From: Candidatus Eisenbergiella merdigallinarum
Lineage (GTDB): Bacteria > Bacillota > Clostridia > Lachnospirales > Lachnospiraceae
Direction: 5' to 3'
Assembly (NCBI GenBank): GCA_019119355.1
Contig: DWXE01000001.1
Location: 107,550-171,549, forward strand
DNA: 64,000 nucleotides
A model generated the notes under the pieces. It saw nothing but the letters and a program-made list of their open reading frames with translations, had not been told where the DNA came from and made no database searches. How positions within the stretch are numbered: position 1 is the first letter of the stretch; each line of letters begins with the position of its first letter. Shown one piece after another: positions 1 to 8,883 of this stretch. The position numbers and the translations under genes are program-made.

Positions 1-371
1 TAAGTATCTGTATCGTGTTTCTGATTATTTACTTTTCTATACTGTCTTTGCAGCAGATTATAGAGATTCGGCAAAATTCAAAAAGCAATCAGATAATGCG
101 CTGTATGGGAAAAAGCGATAAGCAGATAACAAGACTTGTGAACCTGCAGATAGCAATTAAATTGTCCTCTCCAATGATAATGGCTTTATTGATTATTTTA
201 TTCTGCATACCGTTACTGAATGGAAAAATGAACTTAATATTGCCCGTTTCTTTGAATAATATTTTGCTCAAATTAACTGGTGAGTTTGGGGCATGTATTG
301 TAGTTTTTTATATTTGCTATTTTGGAATTGTTAGTGCTATGAGCAGACGTTATATATACCCCACTGATTGA
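1..371 (+). CDS. C-terminal fragment of an FtsX-like ABC permease (truncated by window start)
   Basis: The reading frame is open from the first bases of the window, so only the last 120 or so residues are visible. They contain a hydrophobic stretch, a charged loop with the pattern RCMGKSDKQI, and two more membrane segments near the C terminus. This resembles the end of MacB/FtsX-family permeases of the bacitracin/lantibiotic-export type, where a similar loop follows a membrane helix. The DNA is much richer in A and T than the genes from 1.1 kb onward, hinting at a different origin. The upstream ATPase partner would lie outside the window. The family call rests on topology and general resemblance only. 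Confidence 0.5.
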   Translation, partial: SICIVFLIIYFSILSLQQIIEIRQNSKSNQIMRCMGKSDKQITRLVNLQIAIKLSSPMIMALLIILFCIPLLNGKMNLILPVSLNNILLKLTGEFGACIVVFYICYFGIVSAMSRRYIYPTD

Positions 372-437
372 AAGCTGATAAAGCGAACAGATTGTCAAAG
401 TCATGCGCGTCATGTATGGCGGGCGGGATGTGGAGTG

Positions 438-487
438 TAAAAAAGGGACTGCGAATAAATGATTTCTCATTTTTTCACAGCCCCTTT
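438..487 (-). terminator. Rho-independent terminator for the minus-strand small ORFs
   Basis: Read on the minus strand, AAAGGG-CTGTGAAAAAATGA and TCATTTATTCGCAG-TCCC form a long hairpin with a GAAA loop and a few mismatches, followed by a run of T. It lies just past the stop of the 93-codon ORF at 524 and also separates it from the convergent permease fragment. Confidence 0.7.
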
Positions 488-523
488 GTTCTGCCGTTGA
501 AGCGCATCCCGGTGCAGGCGTTT

Positions 524-805
524 TCAGCTGATCCGGAACATTCCCTCTCCCGGCTCCGTATCGTCCAGCAATTCCTGCATCTTTTCGCTGCTGGCCACGA
601 AGGCTTCGCTGGCCAGGTCCATATAGCGGATGAGGATGTCCTCCACCGCCGTATTCTGTTCCCCGGCGATTTCCTCAAAAACCGGCATCAGCCTGTCCAA
701 CTGGACGGAAACCGGGGTTTTCTGCGGATCCAGATCCGGCATCGCCCGGTCGGCATAACGGGCGATGCGGTCCAGAAACGCTCTGTCTTCTGAAGTGATT
801 GCCAT
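524..805 (-). CDS. hypothetical protein, 93 aa, acidic and helical
   Basis: I do not recognise this protein. It is acidic, predicted largely helical, has no signal peptide or membrane segment, and ends shortly before a terminator. A good ribosome binding site (AGAAAGGATG) precedes the ATG at 805. The small ORF at 894-1025 lies about 90 bases upstream on the same strand, so the two may be co-transcribed. Longer open frames on the plus strand across this stretch lack comparable start signals. A small soluble helical partner protein is all that can be inferred. Confidence 0.55.
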   Translation of the reverse strand: MAITSEDRAFLDRIARYADRAMPDLDPQKTPVSVQLDRLMPVFEEIAGEQNTAVEDILIRYMDLASEAFVASSEKMQELLDDTEPGEGMFRIS

Positions 806-893
806 CTGAATGTCACATCCTTTCTCCGGCTATTGTAACATCTCCGGGAAAGTTTGGAAAGCGCCATTCTTTGGCGCGCGGCGGGGAGTTTGG

Positions 894-1025
894 CTATTCT
901 CCTCCGGGACCTTCCCTGCCGGGGACTTCGTCGGGAATCACATCCTCCGGAGGAATATTTCCGTCGTCGTACTGGTTTGCCGGCGGCTGTCCGCCGGGCG
1001 TGGTATCGATTTTTTCCTTTTTCAT
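894..1025 (-). CDS. hypothetical small protein, 43 aa, Pro/Gly/Asp-rich
   Basis: This 43-residue ORF starts MKKEKIDTTPGGQPP and ends PGREGPGGE. A Shine-Dalgarno sequence (GGAAAGGATGG) sits correctly before the ATG. The product is low in hydrophobic residues and probably disordered. It lies upstream of the 93-aa ORF on the same strand. The strong start signal is the main argument that it is real; no family is recognised. Confidence 0.4.
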   Translation of the reverse strand: MKKEKIDTTPGGQPPANQYDDGNIPPEDVIPDEVPGREGPGGE

Positions 1026-1183
1026 GGCACACCATCCTTTCCCTTACAGGATGAACCGGAAACGCGCGGATTATGCGGCCGATCCGAAAGCCCTTCCCCC
1101 GGATTGACACTTGCTTATTGTCCGGCCAGACGGTAAAATAGAAAAGAGAGAAAAAGGCATCGACTGGAAGGGGGGGAGGATGC

Positions 1184-2446
1184 ATGGCGGAAGTGAGGCC
1201 GTTTGCGGCGATCCGGCCGGCCCAGGGGTACGCGAAGCGGATCGCGGCCCTGCCCTACGATGTGTTCGAGGAGGGCGAAGCGAGGCGGGAAGTGGAGAAA
1301 AACCCGCTGTCCTTTCTGGCCATCGACCGGCCGGAAACCATCGCAGGGGACGGGGAGAACCGCTACGAAAAAGCGGGGGAGCTGCTCTGGAAGCGGTTCC
1401 GGGAGGGATGTCTGATACAGGACGGGTCTCCCGGCTATTATATCTACGAACTGACGGCGGAGGGCAGGAGCCAGACCGGGATCGCAGGACTGGTGCCGGT
1501 GGACGACTACCTGTCGGGAGCGATCCATCGCCACGAGAATACCCGGGCGGAGAAGGAAGAGGACCGGATCCGCCACGTTGCGGGCTGCATGGCGCAGACG
1601 GGGCCCATTTTCCTGGCATACAGGGCCAGGGAGGAGATCCGGCTTCTGCAGGAGGCGGAGAAGGAGCGGAGTCCCCTGTACGACTTTACCGCAGAAGACG
1701 GCGTCCGGCACCGGATCTGGCGGGTGTGGGAGCCGGAGCGGATCGAAGCGGTGCGGGCGGCCTTTCAGAAGGCGGGAGACCTTTATATCGCCGACGGCCA
1801 TCACCGCTGCGCGGCGGCCGTTTCCTGCGCCCTGTCCATGCGCAGGCGGCATCCGGATTTTACGGGAGAGGAACCGTGGAATTTCATCCTGTCCGTGCTG
1901 TTCGGGGATGATTCCCTTCGCATCCTGGATTACAACCGGGCGGTGAGGGCGCCGGAAGGAATGACGCAGCGCAGGCTGCTGGAGCGGCTCGCCCCCTGCT
2001 TCGAGATCGAATTCGTGGGCAGCGAAACGGCCCGCCCCCGCAAAAAGGGGGAATTCGGCATGTATGTCCGGGACGGCTGGTATCTGCTCACCGCCCGGGA
2101 GGAGCTGAGCAGCTCTGATCCTGTGGAAGGGCTGGATACCGCAATTTTGCAGAAATATGTGCTGGAGCCCGTTTTCGGGATCCAAAATCCCAGGACGGAC
2201 GGGAGGATCTCCTTCGTGGGGGGAGCGAGGGGCGCCGGGGAGCTGGAGCGCCGGGTGGAGCTGGAAGGCGGCGCCGCTTTTCTTCTGTACCCCACCTCCA
2301 TGCGGGAGCTGTTCGCGGTGGCGGACGCGGGCAGGCTCATGCCGCCCAAATCCACGTGGTTTGAGCCGAAGCTGCGCAGCGGGCTTTTGATTTACAGCCT
2401 GAAAGATCAGGAAACCAATGACAGGAGGGTATCATATTATGAATGA
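1184..2446 (+). CDS. DUF1015 family protein (ParB/sulfiredoxin-like fold, possible small-molecule kinase)
   Basis: The 420-residue product spans the full length usual for DUF1015 proteins. It starts with the typical VRPFAAIRPA segment and has the hallmark motif ADGHHR near residue 206. A DGHHR-type motif is also found in ParB/Srx-fold ADP-dependent serine kinases of archaea, so a serine-kinase-like role is possible but only inferred. The start at 1184 has a strong purine-rich binding site (GGGGGGAGG). Its stop overlaps the start of glgB by 8 bases (2439-2446), so the two are translationally coupled. DUF1015 genes often sit near serine biosynthesis genes; here the partner is a glycogen enzyme instead, which gives no clear hint about function. 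Confidence 0.8.
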   Translation: MAEVRPFAAIRPAQGYAKRIAALPYDVFEEGEARREVEKNPLSFLAIDRPETIAGDGENRYEKAGELLWKRFREGCLIQDGSPGYYIYELTAEGRSQTGIAGLVPVDDYLSGAIHRHENTRAEKEEDRIRHVAGCMAQTGPIFLAYRAREEIRLLQEAEKERSPLYDFTAEDGVRHRIWRVWEPERIEAVRAAFQKAGDLYIADGHHRCAAAVSCALSMRRRHPDFTGEEPWNFILSVLFGDDSLRILDYNRAVRAPEGMTQRRLLERLAPCFEIEFVGSETARPRKKGEFGMYVRDGWYLLTAREELSSSDPVEGLDTAILQKYVLEPVFGIQNPRTDGRISFVGGARGAGELERRVELEGGAAFLLYPTSMRELFAVADAGRLMPPKSTWFEPKLRSGLLIYSLKDQETNDRRVSYYE

Positions 2447-4919
2447 AAAGCTGTATAAGATGATGAACTGGCCGGAGATCGAGGCCATCATCTATTCGGA
2501 GGAGGACGACCCGCACCGGCTGCTGGGCCCCCACGAGGCGGGAAACGCCACGGTGGTGCAGACCTTCCATCCGGATGCGGTCTCCGTGGTGCTCCATCGC
2601 AAAAAGGGGAAGGACTATGAGATGGAGATGGAGGACGAAAACGGGTATTTCGCCGTCCTGATCCCGGAAAAGAACATCGGAAGATATACCTACCGCGTCA
2701 CCTTCGGGGACGGAACCGTGGAAGAGATGGAAGATCCCTACCGCTTCGACCCCGTTATTACCAGGGAGGATACGGCGAAATTCAACGCGGGCATCCATTA
2801 CGAGGCGTATCGGATCCTGGGCGCTCATATGATGACCCTGGACGGAACGGACGGCGTGCATTTTGCGGTCTGGGCTCCCAACGCCATGAGAGTCAGCGTG
2901 GTGGGGGATTTCAACCGCTGGGACGGGCGGACCCATCAGATGCGCCGTCTGTGGGATTCCGGCATTTTCGAGATTTTCATCCCCGGCGTGAAAGAAGGGG
3001 AGAACTATAAATTCGAGCTGAAGGTCAGGGGAGGGCTCACCTATCTGAAGGCGGATCCCTATGCCTTCGGCCAGCAGCTCCGTCCGGACACCGCCTCCGT
3101 GATCCGCGACATCGACGGCTTTGCCTGGGAGGATGAGGCGTGGATTGAGGCCCGGGAGAAGAAGGATTTTCGCCGGGAGCCGGTCAGCGTCTACGAGATG
3201 TACCTGGGGTCCTTCGCGAAGCCGGAGGACGGGAGGCTGTATTATAACTACAGGGAGCTGGCGCCGAAGGTGATTTCCTACGTGAAGGAAATGGGATATA
3301 CGCACGTGGAGCTGATGCCCGTGATGGAGCATCCCTTCGACGGTTCCTGGGGCTATCAGGTCATCGGCTACTATGCGCCCACGGCCCGGTACGGGACGGC
3401 GAAGGATTTCATGTACTTCGTGAACGAGCTGCACAAGGCGGGGATCGGCGTGATCCTGGACTGGGTTCCGGCCCACTTCCCGCGGGATACCTGGGGGCTG
3501 TCCGCCTTCGACGGCACCTGTCTCTATGAGCATCAGGATCCCAGACAGGGCTTCCACCCTCACTGGGGGACGCTGATCTACAATTACGGGCGGCCGGAGG
3601 TGCGCAACTATCTGATCGCCAACGCCCTGTACTGGATCGAACAATATCACGCCGACGGGATCCGGATGGACGCGGTGGCGTCCATGCTGTATCTGGACTA
3701 CGGGAAAAACGACGGGGAATGGGTGGCCAACATCTACGGCGGCAACGAGAATCTGGAAGCGGTGGAATTCTTAAAGCACGTCAACAGCATGATCCAAAAG
3801 AGGGGGCGGGGCGCTCTTTCCATCGCGGAGGAGTCCACGGCCTGGCCGAAGATCACGGGGGATCTGGAGGACGACGGCCTCGGTTTCTCCATGAAGTGGA
3901 ACATGGGATGGATGAACGACTTCCTCAATTATATCCGCAACGACCCTTATTTCAGATCCTATCATCACAATGAGCTGACTTTCTCCATGGTCTACGCCTA
4001 CAGCGAACATTTTATGCTGGTGCTGTCCCACGACGAGGTGGTGCACGGCAAGGCGTCCATGCTGGGGAAGATGCCCGGAGAGGATGCGGATAAATTCGCC
4101 AATCTGCGCGCCAGCTATGGCTATATGATGGCCCATCCCGGAAAGAAGCTTCTGTTCATGGGGCAGGATCTGGCAGAATACGACGAGTGGAACGAAAACC
4201 GCAGCGTGGAATGGGAGCTTCTGGACGTGCCCAAACACAGGGGAGTGGCCGAATTCGTGAAGAAGCTCAACGGGCTCTACCGCAGCTGCCCGGCCCTGTA
4301 TGAAAAGGATACCAGCTGGGAAGGATTCGAGTGGATCAACTGCATCGATTCCAACGACTGCAACCTCTCCTGGCTGCGCAGGAGCGACAGGGAGGAGGAA
4401 ACCCTCCTCGTCTGCGTGAATTTCGCCAACGTGGACCGGAAAAACTATGCGGTGGGCGTTCCTTATCCCGGGAAATATACGGAAATCCTCAATTCCGACG
4501 ACAAACAGTTCGGCGGAGCCGGACGCGTCAACGCAGGCGTGAAGGAAGCGGCGAAAAAGGAATGGGACGGCAGGGAGTACTCCATCCGGATCCGTCAGGC
4601 CCCTCTTTCCATCAGCATCTTCTCCTACGCTCCCTATACGGAGGAAGAAAAGCTGGCCATGCGCAGAGAGGAAGAGGAGCGCAGGCGCAAAAAGGCGGAA
4701 GCCGCTGCCGCGAAGAAGGGGAAAGCCCGGACTGCGGCGAAGAAAAGGACGCTGAAGGAAGAGCTCACGGAGCAGGTGGAGAAGGCCGATGAGGCGATCC
4801 TGGCCGGAAAGGAGAAGGAACGGCCGGTGAAGGTGACCGCCGGGCAGGACTCCGGGGCTGCCGGGAAGCAGGCCGCCAGGAAGGCGGGAACGACGAAGAA
4901 AGGTAAGAAGAAAGCATGA
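2439..4919 (+). CDS. glgB: 1,4-alpha-glucan branching enzyme with long Lys/Ala-rich C-terminal tail
   Basis: GlgB (GH13) cleaves alpha-1,4 glucan chains and re-attaches them through alpha-1,6 bonds in glycogen synthesis. The N-terminal beta-sandwich modules, the catalytic barrel and the C-terminal beta domain are all visible. The catalytic triad can be placed: nucleophile Asp in GIRMDAV (about residue 411), acid/base Glu in IAEEST (about 464) and the third Asp in LSHDEVVHGK. I start the gene at ATG 2439 behind AGGAGGG; a longer reading from 2418 would use the binding site as codons. The core ends near residue 735. It is followed by roughly 90 residues very rich in Lys, Ala, Arg and Glu, like a histone-type tail and absent from ordinary GlgB proteins. 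The stop overlaps the mscS start (ATGA). Confidence 0.93.
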   Translation: MNEKLYKMMNWPEIEAIIYSEEDDPHRLLGPHEAGNATVVQTFHPDAVSVVLHRKKGKDYEMEMEDENGYFAVLIPEKNIGRYTYRVTFGDGTVEEMEDPYRFDPVITREDTAKFNAGIHYEAYRILGAHMMTLDGTDGVHFAVWAPNAMRVSVVGDFNRWDGRTHQMRRLWDSGIFEIFIPGVKEGENYKFELKVRGGLTYLKADPYAFGQQLRPDTASVIRDIDGFAWEDEAWIEAREKKDFRREPVSVYEMYLGSFAKPEDGRLYYNYRELAPKVISYVKEMGYTHVELMPVMEHPFDGSWGYQVIGYYAPTARYGTAKDFMYFVNELHKAGIGVILDWVPAHFPRDTWGLSAFDGTCLYEHQDPRQGFHPHWGTLIYNYGRPEVRNYLIANALYWIEQYHADGIRMDAVASMLYLDYGKNDGEWVANIYGGNENLEAVEFLKHVNSMIQKRGRGALSIAEESTAWPKITGDLEDDGLGFSMKWNMGWMNDFLNYIRNDPYFRSYHHNELTFSMVYAYSEHFMLVLSHDEVVHGKASMLGKMPGEDADKFANLRASYGYMMAHPGKKLLFMGQDLAEYDEWNENRSVEWELLDVPKHRGVAEFVKKLNGLYRSCPALYEKDTSWEGFEWINCIDSNDCNLSWLRRSDREEETLLVCVNFANVDRKNYAVGVPYPGKYTEILNSDDKQFGGAGRVNAGVKEAAKKEWDGREYSIRIRQAPLSISIFSYAPYTEEEKLAMRREEEERRRKKAEAAAAKKGKARTAAKKRTLKEELTEQVEKADEAILAGKEKERPVKVTAGQDSGAAGKQAARKAGTTKKGKKKA

Positions 4920-5842
4920 GAAAAACGGCGTTTGGCCTGATCGCTTTGGAAAACATGGGGACGGTAACGGATGTGGAAAAACAGCTCGGCGTCGTGGAGC
5001 GGTATCTGGACCAGCTTCCGGACAGGGTGTTGTCGCTGGGCGTCCGGGCGATTCTGGCCATCGTGGTCTTTCTCATCGGCAGCAGGCTGATCGCCTTTGT
5101 CCGCAGAATTATCCGGGGGGCGCTGGAGAGATCCAGCGCCTCTACGGAGGCGGTGCAGTTTCTGGACTCCGCCATGAAAGCCCTGCTCTATCTGGTGCTC
5201 ACCTTTACGATTCTGCAGCTGTTCGGTATGGATGCGGCCAGCTTCGCCACGGTGATCGGATCCGTGGGCGTGACGGTGGGCCTGGCCGTCCAGGGCAGCC
5301 TGACCAACTGCATCGGCGGGATTTTGATCCTGACGCTCAAGCCCTTCAAGGTCGGGGACTACATCATCGAGGACACCAACAAGAACGAAGGCGTGGTGCA
5401 GCAGATTTCCATCTTTTATACGAAACTGGCCACCGGGGACAACAAAGTGATCCTGATCCCCAACGGCACGCTGGCCAATTCCAGCCTGACCAACGTGACG
5501 GACGAGCCGGAGCGCCGCGTGGATCTGCAGGTGGGAATTTCCTACCGGGCGGATATCCGGAAGGCGAAAGAGACCGTCATGAAGCTGTTGGAGGAGCATC
5601 CGGCAACGGTGGAGCAAAGGGAGAAAAACGTCTATGTGGACAGCCTGGGGGACAGCAGCGTGGTTCTGGGCATCCGATTCTGGACGAAAAAGGAAGATTA
5701 CTGGAAGACCAGATGGGAAATGCTGGAAAACATCAAGTACGCCTTCGACGGGGCGGGGATTGAAATCCCTTATCCTCAGCTGGACGTCCATTTCAACGAT
5801 GCCGGTTCCAGGGGGCGGGACGAAAAAATTTCAGGTTTTTAA
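4916..5842 (+). CDS. mscS: small-conductance mechanosensitive channel, MscS family
   Basis: This 308-residue protein has three membrane segments (about 42-62, 86-105 and 108-140). The third is Gly/Ala-rich (GSVGVTVGLAVQGSLTN), as in the MscS pore helix. It is followed by KPFKVGDYI at about 142-150 and a soluble beta/alpha-beta cytoplasmic vestibule. MscS channels open on membrane tension to release solutes during osmotic downshock. The start codon overlaps the glgB stop as ATGA, so it is the last gene of the DUF1015-glgB-mscS run. Length matches the family. Confidence 0.9.
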   Translation: MRKTAFGLIALENMGTVTDVEKQLGVVERYLDQLPDRVLSLGVRAILAIVVFLIGSRLIAFVRRIIRGALERSSASTEAVQFLDSAMKALLYLVLTFTILQLFGMDAASFATVIGSVGVTVGLAVQGSLTNCIGGILILTLKPFKVGDYIIEDTNKNEGVVQQISIFYTKLATGDNKVILIPNGTLANSSLTNVTDEPERRVDLQVGISYRADIRKAKETVMKLLEEHPATVEQREKNVYVDSLGDSSVVLGIRFWTKKEDYWKTRWEMLENIKYAFDGAGIEIPYPQLDVHFNDAGSRGRDEKISGF

Positions 5843-5851
5843 AAAAACTTC

Positions 5852-5880
5852 TTGCCAAATGGGAACTTAGCCGGTATAAT
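5852..5880 (+). promoter_or_regulatory. sigma-70-type promoter of tRNA-Thr
   Basis: TTGCCA (5852-5857), 17-base spacer, perfect TATAAT (5875-5880), ending 18 bases before the tRNA 5' end. Confidence 0.8.
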
Positions 5881-5898
5881 ATCCATTGTTGAGGTCAA

Positions 5899-5971
5899 GC
5901 CAAGATAGCGCAGTCGGTAGCGCAACTGATTCGTAATCAGTAGGTCGAGGGTTCGAGTCCCTTTCTTGGCT
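5899..5971 (+). tRNA. tRNA-Thr (anticodon CGT)
   Basis: A full cloverleaf folds. The acceptor is GCCAAGA/TCTTGGC. The D arm is GCGC/GCGC with GG in the loop. The anticodon stem is ACTGA/TCAGT with loop TTCGTAA, so the anticodon CGT lies at 5932-5934. The T arm is GAGGG/CCCTT around TTCGAGT, with one G-T pair. CCA is not encoded. It decodes ACG. Confidence 0.95.
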
Positions 5972-5984
5972 CTCACGTGTTGGG

Positions 5985-6015
5985 GAAAGCGACTGATGAT
6001 TCATCTGTCGCTTTC
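5985..6015 (+). terminator. hairpin after tRNA-Thr
   Basis: GAAAGCGAC and GTCGCTTTC form a long near-perfect stem with an inner GATGA/TCATC extension (one T-T mismatch), 14 bases past the tRNA. The T tract is weak. Confidence 0.6.
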
Positions 6016-6111
6016 TGTATGTCCAAACGCTTTTTCATAGCAACGTGACAGAGCATCCGGCGGGAATTGCGCTTTCGGTGCGACGGAAGAAAATCAGGAG
6101 AGGAGATTATT

Positions 6112-7404
6112 ATGACGGCTTATCGTGACAGGAGCAGGGAAGAACTGCTGCAGGTAAAGGAAGAACTCGAAGCGAAGTACCAGGAATTTCAGGGCAGAGG
6201 GCTCAAACTCGATATGTCCAGAGGAAAGCCCAGCGCGGAGCAGCTGGATCTTTCCATGGGGATGATGGACGTGCTGGACTGCTTTACGGACTTGAAATGC
6301 GAGGCCGGCATCGACTGCCGCAACTACGGCGTGATCGACGGGATTCCGGAAGCGAAACGCCTTCTGGGAGAGCTGATCGAAGTGCCCGCGGAACATATCA
6401 TCATTTACGGCAACTCCAGCCTGAACGTCATGTTCGACGTGGTGAGCCATGCCTACACCCACGGCGTGATGGGGATGACGCCCTGGTGCAGGCTCGACCG
6501 GGTGAAATTCCTCTGCCCGGTGCCCGGCTATGACCGCCATTTCTCCATCACGGAATATTTCGGCATCGAGATGATCAACGTTCCCATGACGCCGGAAGGC
6601 CCGGACATGGATCTGGTGGAAAAGCTGGTGAGCGAAGACGATTCCATCAAGGGAATCTGGTGCGTTCCCAAATACTCCAATCCGCAGGGATATACCTATT
6701 CCGACGAAACGGTCCTGCGGTTCGCCCGGCTGAAACCGGCCGCGAAGGACTTCCGTATTTTCTGGGACAACGCCTACAACGTGCACCATCTGTACGACGA
6801 GCCCCAGGATGTGATTCTGGAACTTCTGTCCGAATGCGAAAAGGCCGGCAATCCCGACATGGTATATAAATTCAGCTCCACCAGCAAAATCACCTTCCCG
6901 GGCTCCGGCGTGGCTGCGATTTCGGCGTCCGAGGGCAACTTAAACGACCTGAGGAAGCATCTGCAGATCCAGACCATCGGCCACGACAAGCTCAATCAGC
7001 TGCGCCACGTGCGGTATTTCAAAAATATCAAAGGCATTGAAAAGCAGATGCAGAAGCACGCGCGGATCATGAGGCCCAAATTCGAGACCGTTCTCTCCAT
7101 GCTGGAAAAGGAACTGGACGGCCTGGAAATCGGCTCCTGGACGAAACCCCACGGCGGCTACTTCATTTCCTTCGATTCTCTGGACGGCTGCGCGAAGAAG
7201 ATCGTGGCGAAAGCGAAGGAAGCCGGGGTCGTGATGACCGGGGCCGGGGCGACCTATCCCTATGGAAAGGATCCTCACGATTCCAACATCCGGATCGCTC
7301 CCTCCTTCCCGCCCATCGAAGAGCTGGTACAGGCCACGGAGCTGTTCATCTTATGCGTGAAGCTCGTCAGCGTGGAAAAGATTCTGGAGACGAAGGAAGC
7401 GTAA
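6112..7404 (+). CDS. PLP-dependent aminotransferase, class Ic aspartate aminotransferase type
   Basis: The 430-residue protein fits the fold-type I aspartate aminotransferases of subgroup Ic, which swap amino groups between aspartate and 2-oxoglutarate. The PLP-binding lysine is in SSTSKITFPGSG (about K259). The motifs DMSRGKPS near the N terminus and YSNPQGYTYSD in the middle fit the group. The ATG at 6112 is chosen because AGGAGAGGAG lies just upstream; a longer frame from 6067 has no such signal. It is followed after 1 base by the ThrE-type exporter, suggesting an amino-acid metabolism and export operon. Exact substrate is not proven by sequence. Confidence 0.85.
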   Translation: MTAYRDRSREELLQVKEELEAKYQEFQGRGLKLDMSRGKPSAEQLDLSMGMMDVLDCFTDLKCEAGIDCRNYGVIDGIPEAKRLLGELIEVPAEHIIIYGNSSLNVMFDVVSHAYTHGVMGMTPWCRLDRVKFLCPVPGYDRHFSITEYFGIEMINVPMTPEGPDMDLVEKLVSEDDSIKGIWCVPKYSNPQGYTYSDETVLRFARLKPAAKDFRIFWDNAYNVHHLYDEPQDVILELLSECEKAGNPDMVYKFSSTSKITFPGSGVAAISASEGNLNDLRKHLQIQTIGHDKLNQLRHVRYFKNIKGIEKQMQKHARIMRPKFETVLSMLEKELDGLEIGSWTKPHGGYFISFDSLDGCAKKIVAKAKEAGVVMTGAGATYPYGKDPHDSNIRIAPSFPPIEELVQATELFILCVKLVSVEKILETKEA

Positions 7405-7405
7405 C

Positions 7406-8209
7406 GTGGATCGGGGACAATCGGAGCACAACGGTCCGGCGGATCAGAGGGAGGTTCTGGACGCCGCCATGGAAGCGGGGCATATCCTGCTGGAAAACGG
7501 GGCGGAAATCTTCCGGGTGGAGGAGACCATCGTCAGGATCTGCCGTCATTTCGGCGTGGAATCCGAGGATGCGTTCGTGCTGAGCAACGGCATTTTTCTG
7601 ACTGCGGGAAGCGAAAGGGAAAAGCGCTTCGCCAGGGTTCGCCATATTCCCGTCAAGGGAGCGCAGCTGGATAAGGTGGCCGCGGTGAACCAGCTCTCCA
7701 GGGAGATCGAAGCGGGCGCGCATACCCTTCCCGACGTGAAAAAGGAACTGGACCGGATCCGGAGGATGCCGGGAAAGCCGGCCTGGATGAGGGTGCTGTT
7801 CTCCGGCGTGGGCAGCGGGTGTTTCTGCGCGCTGTTTGGGGGCCTGCCGGCGGACTGCCTGGCGGCCTTCTTCATCGGGCTTCTGCTGTATCTGTACCTT
7901 CTGGCCTGCGGGAACCGGTTTTCCAAAATCGTGGAAAACATCGGCGGGGGAGCGGTGATCACCGTGCTGAGCCTGTTCTTTTCGCTGCTTCCCCTGGGGA
8001 TGGACATGGGGCATATGATCAGCGGGGCCATTATGCCGCTGGTGCCCGGCCTTGCGTTTACCAACGGGATCCGGGACATCGCGGACGGGGATTATATTTC
8101 CGGAGCCGTCCGCATGATCGATGCGGTGCTGGTCTTTTTATCCATTGCGGCCGGCGTGGGCTTTGTGATCGGCGTATATCATCAGCTGACGGGAGGTGCC
8201 GTGCTGTGA
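7406..8209 (+). CDS. threonine/serine exporter family protein, ThrE N-terminal-type (DUF1212) subunit
   Basis: The 267-residue protein has a soluble N-terminal part (about residues 1-125) with the pattern ILLENGAEIFRVEETI, typical of ThrE-family proteins, followed by about five hydrophobic segments. In this family the exporter is often split over two genes, as here. The start is taken as GTG 7406, immediately after the aminotransferase stop and behind AGGAAG; an in-frame ATG further in is an alternative. The stop overlaps the next gene by 4 bases. Likely role is export of threonine, serine or a related compound across the inner membrane. Confidence 0.85.
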   Translation: MDRGQSEHNGPADQREVLDAAMEAGHILLENGAEIFRVEETIVRICRHFGVESEDAFVLSNGIFLTAGSEREKRFARVRHIPVKGAQLDKVAAVNQLSREIEAGAHTLPDVKKELDRIRRMPGKPAWMRVLFSGVGSGCFCALFGGLPADCLAAFFIGLLLYLYLLACGNRFSKIVENIGGGAVITVLSLFFSLLPLGMDMGHMISGAIMPLVPGLAFTNGIRDIADGDYISGAVRMIDAVLVFLSIAAGVGFVIGVYHQLTGGAVL

Positions 8210-8649
8210 CGATCCTGATCCAGATTCTGGCGGCGGCCGTGGGAACCGTGGCCTTCGGAGGCATTTTCGGCGTTCCGGGACGCTATTACCCCTACTGCGG
8301 CTTCATCGGCGGCGCGGGATGGGCCGCCTACGCTCTGCTGTGGGAACGGCTTCACTTCTGGTCGGAGCCCGCCGCGGTCTTTTGCGCTACCGTGCTGGTC
8401 ATCCTGCTCTCCCGCATGTTTGCCGTCCGGGAGCGCTGCCCTGTGACGATCTTTCTGGTCAGCGGGATCCTTCCCCTCGTTCCGGGGGCCGGGATTTACT
8501 GGACCGCCTACTATCTGGTGACGGATCAGCTGGCGGAAGCGGCCGACCGGGGATTTCTGGCGGTGAAGGTGGCCGTGGCCATCGTGCTGGGAATCGTGTT
8601 CGTATTTGAGATCCCGCAAAGGGTGTTCCGAAAGGCGGTGCGGAGATGA
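8206..8649 (+). CDS. threonine/serine exporter family protein, small ThrE C-terminal-type (DUF3815) subunit
   Basis: The 147-residue, almost entirely hydrophobic protein matches the DUF3815/YjjB type of ThrE half-transporter. It has about five membrane helices and the signature GFIGGAGWAAY. I start it at GTG 8206, which overlaps the TGA of the preceding gene and follows GGGAGG; a longer open frame reaching back inside that gene is only a shadow. It should act together with the upstream subunit. The stop overlaps the next small gene as ATGA. Confidence 0.85.
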   Translation: MTILIQILAAAVGTVAFGGIFGVPGRYYPYCGFIGGAGWAAYALLWERLHFWSEPAAVFCATVLVILLSRMFAVRERCPVTIFLVSGILPLVPGAGIYWTAYYLVTDQLAEAADRGFLAVKVAVAIVLGIVFVFEIPQRVFRKAVRR

Positions 8650-8819
8650 GTCTTTGCGAAACCTGCGCGAATTACGTCTATGATGACGAATATGAATACT
8701 ATGTGTGCGAAGTGAACCTGGACGAGGACGAGATGCTGAAATTCCTGGAAGGTTCCCTGGATCGCTGCCCCTGGTACCGGCTCGACGACGAGTACCGGAT
8801 CGTCCGCCGGCAGATGTAG
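8646..8819 (+). CDS. DUF6472-like small Cys protein, 57 aa
   Basis: The ATG at 8646 overlaps the stop of the exporter gene (ATGA). The 57-residue protein starts MSLCETCANYVYDDEYEYY and continues with CEVNLDEDEMLKFLEGS, then a CPWY motif. This pattern (CxxC, acidic loop, third and fourth Cys) resembles the small DUF6472 proteins common in Lachnospiraceae. Four Cys (C-x2-C, C, C) suggest a bound metal, probably zinc. Function is not known. It ends the aminotransferase-exporter operon. Confidence 0.75.
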   Translation: MSLCETCANYVYDDEYEYYVCEVNLDEDEMLKFLEGSLDRCPWYRLDDEYRIVRRQM

Positions 8820-8883
8820 CCATGCGGGACGCCCGACAGGGACGGCATGGCTGAATCGCGACGAAAACGGGGCCATGGAATCC

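Noticed and set aside
1104..1135. TTGACA and TAAAAT before the DUF1015 gene considered as a promoter
   Set aside because: The two elements are 24 bases apart, too far for a standard promoter, so it is not listed as one.
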